DNA from: Pseudomonas sp. NKUCC02_KPG
GTDB taxonomy: Bacteria > Pseudomonadota > Gammaproteobacteria > Pseudomonadales > Pseudomonadaceae
DNA length: 64,000 nt
Reading direction: 5' to 3'
Assembly (NCBI RefSeq): GCF_019345465.1
Contig: NZ_JAHKRC010000010.1
Span: 1 to 64,000 of the forward strand
Shown: positions 51,944-60,519 of the stretch, piece by piece
Position numbering within the stretch: the stretch's first letter is position 1
How the letters are laid out: every line of letters starts with the position of its first letter
The notes under the pieces: generated by a model
The model's database searches: none
The model's input: the letters and a program-made list of their open reading frames with translations, nothing else
What the model was told of the DNA's origin: nothing
Translations under genes and position numbers: made by a program

Positions 51944-54900
51944 ATGCCGCAGTTTTTTATCGACCGCCCGGTCTTTGCCTGGGTCGTTGCGTTGTTCATT
52001 CTGCTGGCGGGGGCTTTGGCCATCCCGCAGTTGCCAGTAGCCAAATATCCCGACGTGGCGCCGCCCCAAGTCGAGGTTTACGCCATTTACCCCGGCGCCT
52101 CGGCCCAAACCCTGGACGAAAGCGTCGTCAGCCTGATTGAGCAGGAGCTCAACGGCACCGATGGCTTGCTGTATTTCGAATCCCAGAGCAGCCTGGGCAG
52201 CGCCAGCATCACCGCCACATTCAAACCCGGCACCGATCCGGAGATGGCGCAGGTCGATGTACAGAACCGTCTTAAAGCGGTGGAGTCGCGCCTGCCCCAG
52301 GCGGTTATCCAGCAAGGCCTGCAGGTCGAGAAAATCTCCTCGGGTTTCCTGATGCTGGTGACACTGACCGCCGACAGCACCAGCGCGCTGGATGAGGTCG
52401 CCCTCAGCGATTACCTTGCGCGCAACGTGATGAACGAAGTCAAGCGCATCGACGGCGTCGGCAAGGCCCAGCTGTATGGTGCCGAACGTGCCATGCGCAT
52501 CTGGATCGATCCGCAAAAACTGATCGGCTTCAACCTGACCCCGGCCGACGTCAACCAGGCGATTGCCAGTCAAAATGCACAGGTTTCCGCGGGCAGCATC
52601 GGCGATCTGCCGGGGCGCTCCACCCAGGAAATCACCGCAACAGTACTGGTCAAGGGCCAGCTATCAACCCCGCAAGAGTTTGGCGATATTGTGCTGCGTG
52701 CCAACCCGGACGGCTCCACGGTACGCATCAGCGATGTGGCCCGGGTCGAAATCGGCAGCCAGGAGTACCAGTACGGCACCCGGCTGAACGGCAAGTCAGC
52801 CAGCGCTTTCAGCGTGAAACTGGCACCGGAGGCCAACGCCCTGAATACGGGCAACCTGATTCGCGCCAAGATGGATGATCTGAGCCGCTACTTCCCGGCC
52901 GGTGTGGAATACACCATCCCGTATGACACCACGCCGTTTGTCAAAGTCTCGATCACCAAGGTTATCTACACCCTGGTCGAGGCTATGGTGCTGGTATTTG
53001 CCGTGATGTACCTGTTCCTGCAGAACATTCGCTACACACTGATCCCGACCCTGGTGGTGCCGGTGGCACTGATGGGAACGTTCGCCACGATGCTGGCGCT
53101 GGGCTTTTCAATCAACGTGCTGACCATGTTCGGCATGGTGCTGGCCATCGGGATTCTGGTGGACGATGCCATTGTGGTGGTCGAGAACGTCGAGCGGATC
53201 ATGGTCAGCGAAGGGCTTTCGCCGCGAGAAGCGACCCGCAAGGCGATGACCCAGATCAGCGGCGCGATTGTGGGCATCACCCTGGTGCTGGTGGCCGTGT
53301 TTATTCCAATGGCGTTCATGCCTGGATCCGTCGGGGTGATTTACCAGCAGTTCTCGCTGTCGATGGCGACTTCGATTCTGTTCTCGGCATTTTTGGCCCT
53401 GTCCCTGACCCCGGCCCTGTGTGCAACTTTGCTCAAGCCGATCGCCAAGGGAGAGCATCACGCCAAGGGCGGTTTCTTTGGCTGGTTCAACCGGAAGTTC
53501 GAGCGCCTGTCACAAGGTTACGAACACTGGGTGGTGCATCTGATCAAGCGCAGCACACGCTACCTGCTGGTCTACGGTGCCTTGCTGGTGATTCTGGTGG
53601 TGTGCTTTGCACGCCTGCCCTCCTCCTTCTTGCCTGTCGAGGACCAGGGCTACACCATCACTGACATTCAACTGCCGCCAGGCGCCAGCCAGAGCCGCAC
53701 GATCAAGGTGGCCGAGCAGATTGAGGCACACAACGCCAGCGAGCCCGGGGTGGGTAACACCACGATGATCCTGGGTTTCAGCTTCTCGGGTAGCGGCCAG
53801 AACGCAGCGCTGGCCTTTACCACCCTCAAGGACTGGTCGGTACGTGGCGCCCAGGACTCTGCATCCGCAATCGCTGACCGGGCGAACGGCGCTTTCAGCG
53901 AGCTCAAGGACGCGGTGGCCTTTGCCATCCTTCCACCTCCGGTCAGTGGCCTGGGGACCTCCAGCGGTTTTGAGTTCCGCTTGCAAGACCGTGGCGGTGT
54001 TGGCTATGACAGACTGATGCAAGCCCGCAGCGAGTTGCTGGAACTGGCAGCCAAAAGCCCTGTGCTGGCCAATGTGCGTGAAGAAGCACTGGCAGAAAGC
54101 CCGCAGGTGCAGCTTGAGGTCGATCGTAAACGCGCCAATGCGCTGGGCATTTCCTTTGCCGACATCGGCGCCGTGTTGTCAACGGCGGTGGGCTCGGCCT
54201 ATGTCAACGACTTCCCGAATCAGGGCCGCATGCAACGGGTAGTGGTTCAGGCTGAAGGTGATCAGCGCAGCCAGATCGAAGACTTGCTGAAAATGAATGT
54301 GCGTAACGACCAGGGCAAGATGGTGCCGCTTTCGGCCTTTGTCGAAGCCCGCTGGATACAGGGCCCGTCCCAGCTGACGCGCTATAACGGTTACCCGGCG
54401 ATCAGCATTTCCGGCGAATCGGCCCCAGGGCACAGCACCGGCGAGGCGATGGCTGAAATAGAGCGCCTGGTCAGCCAGCTCCCGGCAGGCCTGGGCCTGG
54501 AGTGGACAGGGTTATCGTTGCAAGAACAGGTGTCCGGGGCTCAAGCACCGATCCTGCTGGCCTTGTCGCTGCTGATCGTTTTCCTGTGCCTGGCTGCACT
54601 GTACGAAAGCTGGTCGATCCCGACCGCTGTTCTGCTGGTCGTGCCATTGGGCGTGCTGGGTGCGGTGCTGGCGGTCACGTTGCGCGGAATGCCCAACGAC
54701 GTGTTCTTCAAAGTGGGCCTGATCACCATTATCGGGCTGTCGGCAAAGAACGCCATTTTGATCATCGAGTTTGCCAAGACCCTGTACGACGAGGGGCATG
54801 ACCTGGTGGACGCTACCGTGCAAGCAGCCCGCTTGCGGCTGCGCCCGATTGTGATGACGTCACTGGCGTTCATCCTTGGGGTGGTGCCATTGGCACTCGC

Positions 54901-55045
54901 CACCGGCGCCAGTTCCGCGAGTCAGCAGGCCATCGGCACAGGGGTGATCGGCGGCATGATCGTCGCAACTCTGGCCGTGGTGTTTGTACCGGTGTTCTTC
55001 GTGGTGGTGATGAAGCTGGCAAGAAGCAAACCTCGCCAGGGTTAA
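51944..55045 (+). CDS. RND multidrug efflux pump (MexD-like, HAE1)
   Basis: A 1033-residue inner-membrane RND transporter. MPQFFIDRPVFAWVVALFILLAGALAIPQLPVAKYPDVAPP opens the protein; AIGILVDDAIVVVENVERIM in TM4 has the paired Asp of the proton relay, and LITIIGLSAKNAILIIEFAK in TM10 has the Lys. Many blocks match P. aeruginosa MexD (QVDVQNRLKAVESRLPQAVI, GISGFSFSG-like, VPLSAFVEARWIQGPSQLTRYNGYP). The ATG at 51944 fits the alignment; a GTG at 51938 overlaps the adaptor stop. No outer-membrane factor gene follows, so it probably recruits a shared channel such as OprM or TolC type. Confidence 0.92.
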   Translation: MPQFFIDRPVFAWVVALFILLAGALAIPQLPVAKYPDVAPPQVEVYAIYPGASAQTLDESVVSLIEQELNGTDGLLYFESQSSLGSASITATFKPGTDPEMAQVDVQNRLKAVESRLPQAVIQQGLQVEKISSGFLMLVTLTADSTSALDEVALSDYLARNVMNEVKRIDGVGKAQLYGAERAMRIWIDPQKLIGFNLTPADVNQAIASQNAQVSAGSIGDLPGRSTQEITATVLVKGQLSTPQEFGDIVLRANPDGSTVRISDVARVEIGSQEYQYGTRLNGKSASAFSVKLAPEANALNTGNLIRAKMDDLSRYFPAGVEYTIPYDTTPFVKVSITKVIYTLVEAMVLVFAVMYLFLQNIRYTLIPTLVVPVALMGTFATMLALGFSINVLTMFGMVLAIGILVDDAIVVVENVERIMVSEGLSPREATRKAMTQISGAIVGITLVLVAVFIPMAFMPGSVGVIYQQFSLSMATSILFSAFLALSLTPALCATLLKPIAKGEHHAKGGFFGWFNRKFERLSQGYEHWVVHLIKRSTRYLLVYGALLVILVVCFARLPSSFLPVEDQGYTITDIQLPPGASQSRTIKVAEQIEAHNASEPGVGNTTMILGFSFSGSGQNAALAFTTLKDWSVRGAQDSASAIADRANGAFSELKDAVAFAILPPPVSGLGTSSGFEFRLQDRGGVGYDRLMQARSELLELAAKSPVLANVREEALAESPQVQLEVDRKRANALGISFADIGAVLSTAVGSAYVNDFPNQGRMQRVVVQAEGDQRSQIEDLLKMNVRNDQGKMVPLSAFVEARWIQGPSQLTRYNGYPAISISGESAPGHSTGEAMAEIERLVSQLPAGLGLEWTGLSLQEQVSGAQAPILLALSLLIVFLCLAALYESWSIPTAVLLVVPLGVLGAVLAVTLRGMPNDVFFKVGLITIIGLSAKNAILIIEFAKTLYDEGHDLVDATVQAARLRLRPIVMTSLAFILGVVPLALATGASSASQQAIGTGVIGGMIVATLAVVFVPVFFVVVMKLARSKPRQG

Positions 55046-55097
55046 CCCCCGGCAGTGCGTGCTAAGGTGCTTGTAAACTCAATAACAGGGATAGTTT

Positions 55098-55733
55098 ATG
55101 TCGCACCTTGCACGCACTCACCCCCGCTTGACCGCCGCCACTCTGGTCGGGCTGGCCGTTGGCATTTTTGCTCCTGCCGCTACCGTGACCACCAAATTCC
55201 TGCTGGGCTGGAACAGCGCTGTGTGGCTGTATCTGGCCTTTACGTTATGGCTGGTGATCCACTCCAGGGCCTGTGACGTCAAAAGCACGGCTGAAGTCGA
55301 AGATGAAAATGCCAGCATGGTGCTCTTTACCGTGTGCATTGCTGCAATCGCCAGCCTGGCGGCCGTCACCCTTGAGTTGTCGGGCACCATTGCCAGCGAC
55401 ACCGATCGCCTGATTCATTACGGTTTTACCGGGCTGACGGTGGTGGGTTCGTGGCTGATGATCGGAGTAATTTTCAGCCTGCATTACGCGCGACTGTTCT
55501 ATAACAACGAAGGGCCGGAGCCGGCGCTGCGCTTCCCGGAGGGATTGCTGGACCCGGACTACTGGGATTTTCTGTATTTCTCGTTCACCCTCAACGTTGC
55601 GGTGCAGACAGCCGACGTGAGCATCGCCACCCGCGAAATGCGCAAAGCGGTATTGGCTCACTCATTACTGGGCTTTTTGTTCAACACGGCAGTGCTTGGG
55701 TTTACGATCAATATTGCGGCGGGGTTGTTCTAG
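55098..55733 (+). CDS. DUF1345 membrane protein
   Basis: A 211-residue protein with five or six hydrophobic segments. The C-terminal half, [68 protein letters not shown], is the DUF1345 signature (DYWDFxYFSFxxGxxxQxSD). Its function is unknown. AGGGATAG precedes the ATG. It follows the RND pump by 52 bases on the same strand and might share its transcript, though no functional link is known. Confidence 0.85.
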   Translation: MSHLARTHPRLTAATLVGLAVGIFAPAATVTTKFLLGWNSAVWLYLAFTLWLVIHSRACDVKSTAEVEDENASMVLFTVCIAAIASLAAVTLELSGTIASDTDRLIHYGFTGLTVVGSWLMIGVIFSLHYARLFYNNEGPEPALRFPEGLLDPDYWDFLYFSFTLNVAVQTADVSIATREMRKAVLAHSLLGFLFNTAVLGFTINIAAGLF

Positions 55734-55770
55734 GGAGGGAATGGCGGCAGCAGGCTTGCAGGCGATGCTA

Positions 55771-55796
55771 TCGCGGGCAAGCCCGGCTCCCACAGG
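55771..55796. repeat. REP palindrome
   Basis: TCGCGGGCAAGCCCGGCTCC followed by CACAGG, an inverted REP copy between the convergent DUF1345 and hpd genes. Confidence 0.8.
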
Positions 55797-55828
55797 AACG
55801 CGCCATGTGGAAGCGGGCATGAGGCGTA

Positions 55829-56905
55829 TCAGTCTGCAGTCAGCACACCACGACGCACCTGGTCGCGTTCGATGGACTCAAACAGTGCCTTGAAGTTGCC
55901 TTCGCCAAAGCCGTCATCGCCCTTGCGCTGGATGAACTCGAAGAACACCGGCCCCATCAGGGTTTCAGAGAAGATCTGCAGCAGCAGGCGCTTGTCACCC
56001 GAATCCGAAGAACCGTCCAGCAAGATGCCCCGCGATTGAAGCTCTTCAACCGGTTCACCGTGGTTCGGCAGGCGGCCTTCAAGCATTTCGTAGTAGGTCT
56101 CTGGCGGTGCGGTCATGAAGCGCATGCCAATTTTCTTCAGTGCGTCCCAGGTCTTGATCAGGTCATCACTGAGGAAGGCAACGTGCTGAATGCCCTCACC
56201 GTTGAACTGCATCAGGAACTCTTCGATCTGACCCGCACCTTTGGACGACTCTTCGTTCAACGGGATGCGAATCATGCCATCTGGCGCGGTCATGGCCTTG
56301 GAGGTCAGTCCGGTGTATTCGCCCTTGATGTCGAAATAACGGATTTCGCGGAAGTTGAACAGCTTCTCGTAGAAGTTGGCCCAATAAGCCATGCGGCCGC
56401 GGTACACGTTATGGGTCAGGTGATCGATGATCTTCAGGCCCGCGCCGACCGGATGACGGTCTACGCCTTCGATGAACACAAAGTCGATGTCGTAAATCGA
56501 GTTGCCTTCGCCATAGCGGTCGATCAGGTACAACGGAGCGCCACCAATGCCTTTGATTGCAGGCAGGTTCAGTTCCATCGGGCCGGTAGGGATATGCACC
56601 GGCTGAGCCCCCAATTCAAGTGCACGGGTATAGGCTTGCTGTGCATTGCGCACCCGAAACGCCATCCCGCATACCGACGGACCGTGCTCGGCCGCGAAGT
56701 AGGACGCGACACTATTGGGCTCGTTGTTGAGGATCAGGTTGATATCGCCCTGGCGATACAGGTGCACATCTTTGGAACGGTGGGTCGCCACCTTGGTGAA
56801 ACCCATGATTTCAAACACAGGTTCAAGGGTATTGGGTACAGGGGACGCGAATTCGATGAACTCAAAGCCCATCAGGCCCATTGGGTTTTCGTATAGATCA
56901 GCCAT
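55829..56905 (-). CDS. hpd: 4-hydroxyphenylpyruvate dioxygenase
   Basis: A 358-residue Fe(II) dioxygenase of the VOC superfamily that converts 4-hydroxyphenylpyruvate to homogentisate in tyrosine catabolism. The iron triad is H162 (IIDHLTHNV), H241 (GIQHVAF) and E323 (FFEFIQR), as in the P. fluorescens enzyme. It is full length and opens [22 protein letters not shown] like other pseudomonad HPPDs. GAGGCG precedes the ATG. It stands alone; hmgA and fahA are not in the window. Confidence 0.96.
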   Translation of the reverse strand: MADLYENPMGLMGFEFIEFASPVPNTLEPVFEIMGFTKVATHRSKDVHLYRQGDINLILNNEPNSVASYFAAEHGPSVCGMAFRVRNAQQAYTRALELGAQPVHIPTGPMELNLPAIKGIGGAPLYLIDRYGEGNSIYDIDFVFIEGVDRHPVGAGLKIIDHLTHNVYRGRMAYWANFYEKLFNFREIRYFDIKGEYTGLTSKAMTAPDGMIRIPLNEESSKGAGQIEEFLMQFNGEGIQHVAFLSDDLIKTWDALKKIGMRFMTAPPETYYEMLEGRLPNHGEPVEELQSRGILLDGSSDSGDKRLLLQIFSETLMGPVFFEFIQRKGDDGFGEGNFKALFESIERDQVRRGVLTAD

Positions 56906-57241
56906 TTTAGGCGCCTCATCATGGTCATTTTTAGAATTAACAGGGGTTATATGCTAAGAATGCTGAGGCTGGCTGGCGGCGCGCAGGAGATCCCGCGCAC
57001 ACTGCGCGCAAGGAAATCACCGTAGATCAACTGGAACCCGAATCGCTTCATTTCGATCCATCTCTTACGCGGTAGGGCTTCTGCTTTCAGAAGTCGTTAT
57101 TCTTGTATGCGTAAGCCGATTCTACATGGCGTAATCTTATTTGTCCTACCCATTGTAAAATTGCCCGCATGCACTGCTACGCTTTTCTTACTGTTCTGTC
57201 GCGTGCACCCAAGCCCCACCTCTGTGTTAGCAGGATTTTGA
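56906..57241. other. hpd - EAL gene divergent region
   Basis: No coding frame is credible in these 336 bases. CTTCTG-CTTT-CAGAAG at 57078-57093 can form a 6-bp hairpin in the hpd leader. The heptamer-like GCGTAA occurs near 57109 and 57129, and its complement TTACGC near 57065; these spaced copies may be regulator sites for hpd. The AT-rich part around 57130-57170 probably holds the divergent promoters. Confidence 0.3.
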
Positions 57242-58789
57242 ATGCCACTCACCTCAAAAATGAGCCGTAAATGGACTGACCGTTACGCGTTGACTGTGCT
57301 CAGCGGACTGTTACCTGTTGTGCTGGGTGTCTTGATTATAGTTTGGCAGGCCAACCGCTCACTGAAACTTGAGGCCACTCAAACCGCCCAGGAAGCAGTA
57401 CGTCAATTTGATTTGATGCTGGAAAATGCAATGCTTGCCGCCGATGTCGTATTGCCGTTGGCGGGCCAGGATTGCCCTCAGGTTGAACTGGCCCTGCGCG
57501 AACAGGTGACGCGCCGCCCTTTTGTACGCTCCGTCAATCTGGTGTGGGACAACCAGATCTACTGCACGTCCTTGTTTGGCAATTACAAGGAAGCGGTGAA
57601 CCCTGCCAACTATGCAGGCGGCGTTCTATGGCTGATGCCCGGCACCATGGTTACGCCCAATGATCCTGTACTGGTTTACCGCCAAAACAAGGACAAGCGT
57701 GGGGTATTGATCAGCCTGTACGGCTTTCACCTGGTCAACGTACTGGGACTGATCAATCATAAGACCAATTTATTAATTGTCGTGGGTAACGCCTGGATCG
57801 ATCGCTATGGCCAGGTACGTAATACACCGCCTCCCCATTTGCCTGTGGCGCAAACTTCAGTGCCTTCATCCGAGTATCCCTATGGCGTTATCGCCGGCTT
57901 TAACAAGGGCGAAGTCTGGCGACATGTGATTGTTGAATACCCTGGTTTTTTGGGTTTATTGATCTTTCTGGGCGCTGTTTCAGCCTTGACGGTTAACAGG
58001 CTTCAAAAACGCTCGTCTTCACCCTCCAGTGAAATGTGCCGTGGCCTGGAGGCGGCCGAGTTCATTCCTTACTTCCAACCCGTCGTACGGGGTGATACCA
58101 AACAATGGGCCGGTGCCGAAGTATTGATGCGCTGGCAACATCCTAAAGAGGGGCTGGTTCGTCCGGACCTGTTTATCCCTTTTGCAGAACACTCGGGCTT
58201 GATTGTGCCGATGACGCGCTCGCTGATGGAGCAAACATCACAGCTGCTTGCCCCCCACTCCAGCCACATGGAGCCCGGTTTCCATATAGCCTTCAACATT
58301 TCAGCCCACCATTGCCAGAACCTTGAGCTGGTTGAAGACTGCCGACGCTTTCTGGATGCTTTCCCGCCGGGGCACATCAACCTTGTCCTGGAACTCACCG
58401 AGCGCGAGTTAATCGTCCCCACCCCCACTACCCATCAGCTGTTCAGTCAATTGCACACCCTGGGCGTCATGATTGCCATTGATGACTTTGGCACCGGCCA
58501 TTCAAGCCTGAGTTATTTGCGCGAGTTCAACGTTGATTACTTGAAGATTGACCAGAGCTTTGTCGCCTTGATTGGGGTAGATGCCCTGTCCAGACATATT
58601 CTTGACAGCATCATTGAGTTGAGTGCGAAGCTGGACTTGGGGATTGTCGCAGAAGGCATTGAAACAGAAGAACAAAGCGAGTACCTGGCCGCTCAAGGCG
58701 TTGATTTTTTACAAGGCTACCTGTTTGCGCGCCCCATGCCGCCGGCCGAGTTCATCGAGGCTTTACAGGCACGCTTAACCCCCACTTAA
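57242..58789 (+). CDS. CSS-EAL membrane c-di-GMP phosphodiesterase
   Basis: A 515-residue inner-membrane protein: TM1 (about 18-36), a periplasmic CSS-type sensory domain (37-235), TM2 (about 238-255) and a C-terminal EAL domain. The redox cysteines are C78 and C108, with CTS in place of the usual CSS. The catalytic motif reads AEVLMRW (EVL form), with NISAHH, ELTERE, DDFGTGHSSLSYL, KIDQSF, AEGIET and QGYLFARP intact, so hydrolysis of c-di-GMP is expected. In this family, oxidation of the cysteines by DsbA holds the enzyme inactive. AGGA precedes the ATG. Confidence 0.9.
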   Translation: MPLTSKMSRKWTDRYALTVLSGLLPVVLGVLIIVWQANRSLKLEATQTAQEAVRQFDLMLENAMLAADVVLPLAGQDCPQVELALREQVTRRPFVRSVNLVWDNQIYCTSLFGNYKEAVNPANYAGGVLWLMPGTMVTPNDPVLVYRQNKDKRGVLISLYGFHLVNVLGLINHKTNLLIVVGNAWIDRYGQVRNTPPPHLPVAQTSVPSSEYPYGVIAGFNKGEVWRHVIVEYPGFLGLLIFLGAVSALTVNRLQKRSSSPSSEMCRGLEAAEFIPYFQPVVRGDTKQWAGAEVLMRWQHPKEGLVRPDLFIPFAEHSGLIVPMTRSLMEQTSQLLAPHSSHMEPGFHIAFNISAHHCQNLELVEDCRRFLDAFPPGHINLVLELTERELIVPTPTTHQLFSQLHTLGVMIAIDDFGTGHSSLSYLREFNVDYLKIDQSFVALIGVDALSRHILDSIIELSAKLDLGIVAEGIETEEQSEYLAAQGVDFLQGYLFARPMPPAEFIEALQARLTPT

Positions 58790-58793
58790 TAAA

Positions 58794-58832
58794 TAAGCGT
58801 GCTGTTTGAAACTTTTTCAAACAGCACGCTTA
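58794..58832. terminator. Long perfect palindrome after the EAL gene
   Basis: TAAGCGTGCTGTTTGAAA and TTTCAAACAGCACGCTTA form an 18-bp perfect stem with a 3-base loop, starting 5 bases after the EAL gene stop. There is no T-run after it, so it may terminate through the AT-rich top or stabilise the transcript. Confidence 0.55.
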
Positions 58833-59018
58833 TAGCACTTGGCAGCGTAGGAATTAGCAACTACAATTTTTTTTGTCCGAATACGAACTTTTAATTGTCT
58901 GCATCAGTGGATGCGTTCCCCGGGATCAAATCCTCGAGGGTTCGTCCTGCAAATCTTGTGCATTCCAAACATCATTAATTCGCTTCGGTTTCATCGCACC
59001 GAACCTACGAATGGAGTA

Positions 59019-59384
59019 ATGACTTTGTCTAGACTTGCTGAGTTTCGCGCTGCTGAAAAAGCGCTACAAGAACAGCTGGCCCAATTGGAAGCCTTGAAAA
59101 ATGATGCCGGACTTAAAAAGGAAATCGAGTTCGAAGAAAAGCTTCAAGGCTTGATGAAAACCTATGGCAAAAACCTTCGGGACATCATCGCCATCCTTGA
59201 CCCAAACCCTTCTGCTTCAAAGGGCGCATCAGCCCCTAAACAGCGCAAGGCCCGAGTGCTCAAGGTGTACCAAAACCCCCATACCGGCGAACTTATCGAA
59301 ACCAAAGGCGGCAACCATCGTGGCTTGAAAGCCTGGAAAGAAGAGTATGGTGCAGCAACGGTAGATACCTGGCTTCGTGCGTAA
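59019..59384 (+). CDS. mvaU: MvaT/MvaU-family H-NS-like xenogeneic silencer
   Basis: A 121-residue nucleoid protein of the MvaT family, the Pseudomonas counterpart of H-NS. An N-terminal coiled coil (LAEFRAAEKALQEQLAQLEALKNDAGLKKEIEFEEKLQGLMKTYGKNLRDIIAILDP) handles dimer and filament formation, and the C-terminal domain (YQNPHTGELIETKGGNHRGLKAWKEEYGAATVDTWLRA) binds AT-rich DNA. The opening LAEFRAAEKALQEQLAQLEALK is closer to MvaU than to MvaT. The ATG at 59019 follows TGGAGTA; an upstream frame to 58911 is non-homologous. A good terminator follows. Confidence 0.87.
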   Translation: MTLSRLAEFRAAEKALQEQLAQLEALKNDAGLKKEIEFEEKLQGLMKTYGKNLRDIIAILDPNPSASKGASAPKQRKARVLKVYQNPHTGELIETKGGNHRGLKAWKEEYGAATVDTWLRA

Positions 59385-59402
59385 AGCCCACCTGCAAATC
59401 AC

Positions 59403-59426
59403 GCCCTGCCCCGGCAGGGCTTTTTT
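59403..59426 (+). terminator. Intrinsic terminator of mvaU
   Basis: GCCCTGCC and GGCAGGGC with a 2-base loop (effectively a 7-bp stem and CCCG loop) followed by six T, 18 bases after the mvaU stop. Confidence 0.88.
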
Positions 59427-59453
59427 GTACCTGAGTTAATCGTTCTGAGCCCC

Positions 59454-59490
59454 TCCTTCATTATAAAGGGCTCAACTTTATGATGAAGGA
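59454..59490. repeat. AT-rich inverted repeat between mvaU and the candidate RNA
   Basis: TCCTTCATTATAAAG and CTTTATGATGAAGGA pair over 15 positions with one mismatch (a G-U in RNA) around the loop GGCTCAA. No T-run follows. It could be an operator for a dimeric regulator, a structured transcript, or part of a promoter (TATAAAG is embedded). Confidence 0.45.
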
Positions 59491-59647
59491 CTCACATTAT
59501 CGTGCGTCGCAGAGTTACGTTATTTTTAGTCCATCATTAAAACTTCAACGTCGCTTCTTGGCGGGCTCCTGCCAGCGATCCGCTCAAGTACACGCATGTG
59601 TTTTACCGAACGCCCCGAGTAAAAAACAGCCCGAGTCAATTGCGGTG

Positions 59648-59789
59648 TAGGAAAAGTCGTATTTTGCGACCCACAGGACCGAAAAGGACGGGAGGGGAAG
59701 ATGCTTCACAAATTTTTCACATGGCGGGTCACAGGATAGAGGCTGCTAAAGGACTAGCGCCCCATGCCCGCTTCGGCGGGCTTCTTTTT
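59648..59789 (+). ncRNA. Candidate RsmX/Y/Z-type regulatory RNA
   Basis: This gene-free stretch ends in a textbook intrinsic terminator: GCCCGC-TTCG-GCGGGC at 59766-59781, then TTCTTTTT. The 115 bases before it contain seven GGA trinucleotides (59650, 59676, 59686, 59691, 59696, 59734, 59751), several in the optimal RsmA/CsrA context ACAGGA or AAAGGA. This is the design of Rsm RNAs, which sequester RsmA/RsmE. A GTCG…CGAC stem at 59657-59670 separates the first two motifs. I find no GacA box (TGTAAG-N6-CTTACA) upstream, so GacA control is not supported. The 5' end is a guess. Confidence 0.5.
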
Positions 59790-59941
59790 GCCTGGAATTT
59801 GCCTCCCACTACCCCCAACCCCTCGTACAGACAGCCCTTTTCCCCTAAAACAGGTTTGGCGCAAGACTTCACTTTCCGTATCATTCCCTCATCACGCTCA
59901 TCGTAGCGACCGATCACCTATGCATCATTTTCGGAGGGTTC

Positions 59942-60463
59942 ATGAGCCTGCAAGACCTGAACAACATCCCTGGCGTCACTGGCCAACCAGATAGCGCTAC
60001 CCATAACTTCGTGTTCAACCACACCATGCTGCGCGTCAAAAACATCGAGAAGTCCCTCGATTTTTATACCCGCGTACTGGGTTTTTCACTGGTTGAAAAG
60101 CGTGACTTTCCTGAAGCCGAATTCAGCCTGTATTTTCTGGCGCTGGTCGACAAGGCACAGATCCCCGCGGACGACGCTGCGCGTACGCTGTGGATGAAGT
60201 CCATTCCCGGCATCCTGGAACTGACCCACAACCACGGCTCGGAAACCGACGACAGCGTCGTCTACCACAATGGCAACACCGATCCGCGCGGTTTCGGCCA
60301 TATCTGTATTTCGGTGCCGGATATCCGCGCCGCCTGTGAGCGCTTTGAAGACTTGGGCGTGGACTTTCAGAAACGTCTGAACGATGGCCGCATGAAATCC
60401 CTGGCATTCGTTAAAGATCCGGACGGTTACTGGGTCGAGATCATCCAGCCACAACCGATGTAA
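59942..60463 (+). CDS. gloA: Lactoylglutathione lyase (glyoxalase I)
   Basis: A 173-residue glyoxalase I that turns the methylglyoxal-glutathione hemithioacetal into S-lactoylglutathione. Metal ligands are H27 (NHTMLRV), E93 (GILELTHN), H120 (GFGHICI) and E166 (YWVEII). The length and the DPRGFGHICISVPDI loop match the longer, eukaryote-like GloA of Pseudomonas. CGGAGGGTTC gives a strong ribosome site. It stands as a single gene between the candidate RNA and a bidirectional terminator. Confidence 0.95.
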   Translation: MSLQDLNNIPGVTGQPDSATHNFVFNHTMLRVKNIEKSLDFYTRVLGFSLVEKRDFPEAEFSLYFLALVDKAQIPADDAARTLWMKSIPGILELTHNHGSETDDSVVYHNGNTDPRGFGHICISVPDIRAACERFEDLGVDFQKRLNDGRMKSLAFVKDPDGYWVEIIQPQPM

Positions 60464-60477
60464 ATATCGGACTCAAA

Positions 60478-60507
60478 AAAAAACCCATGATCGCTCATGG
60501 GTTTTTT
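60478..60507. terminator. Bidirectional terminator between gloA and ahpF
   Basis: An A-run, then CCCATGA-TCGC-TCATGGG, then TTTTTT. Both strands have the stem followed by a T-run, so it serves the convergent gloA and ahpF genes. Confidence 0.9.
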
Positions 60508-60519
60508 GTTTCAGGCCGC

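Noticed and set aside
59500..59648. GacA binding box for the candidate Rsm RNA
   Set aside because: No TGTAAG…CTTACA dyad could be found upstream, so GacA dependence is not claimed.
59598..59906. 102-codon frame in the mvaU-gloA gap
   Set aside because: It runs through an intrinsic terminator, lacks a ribosome site and has no protein-like pattern; the region fits an RNA gene better.
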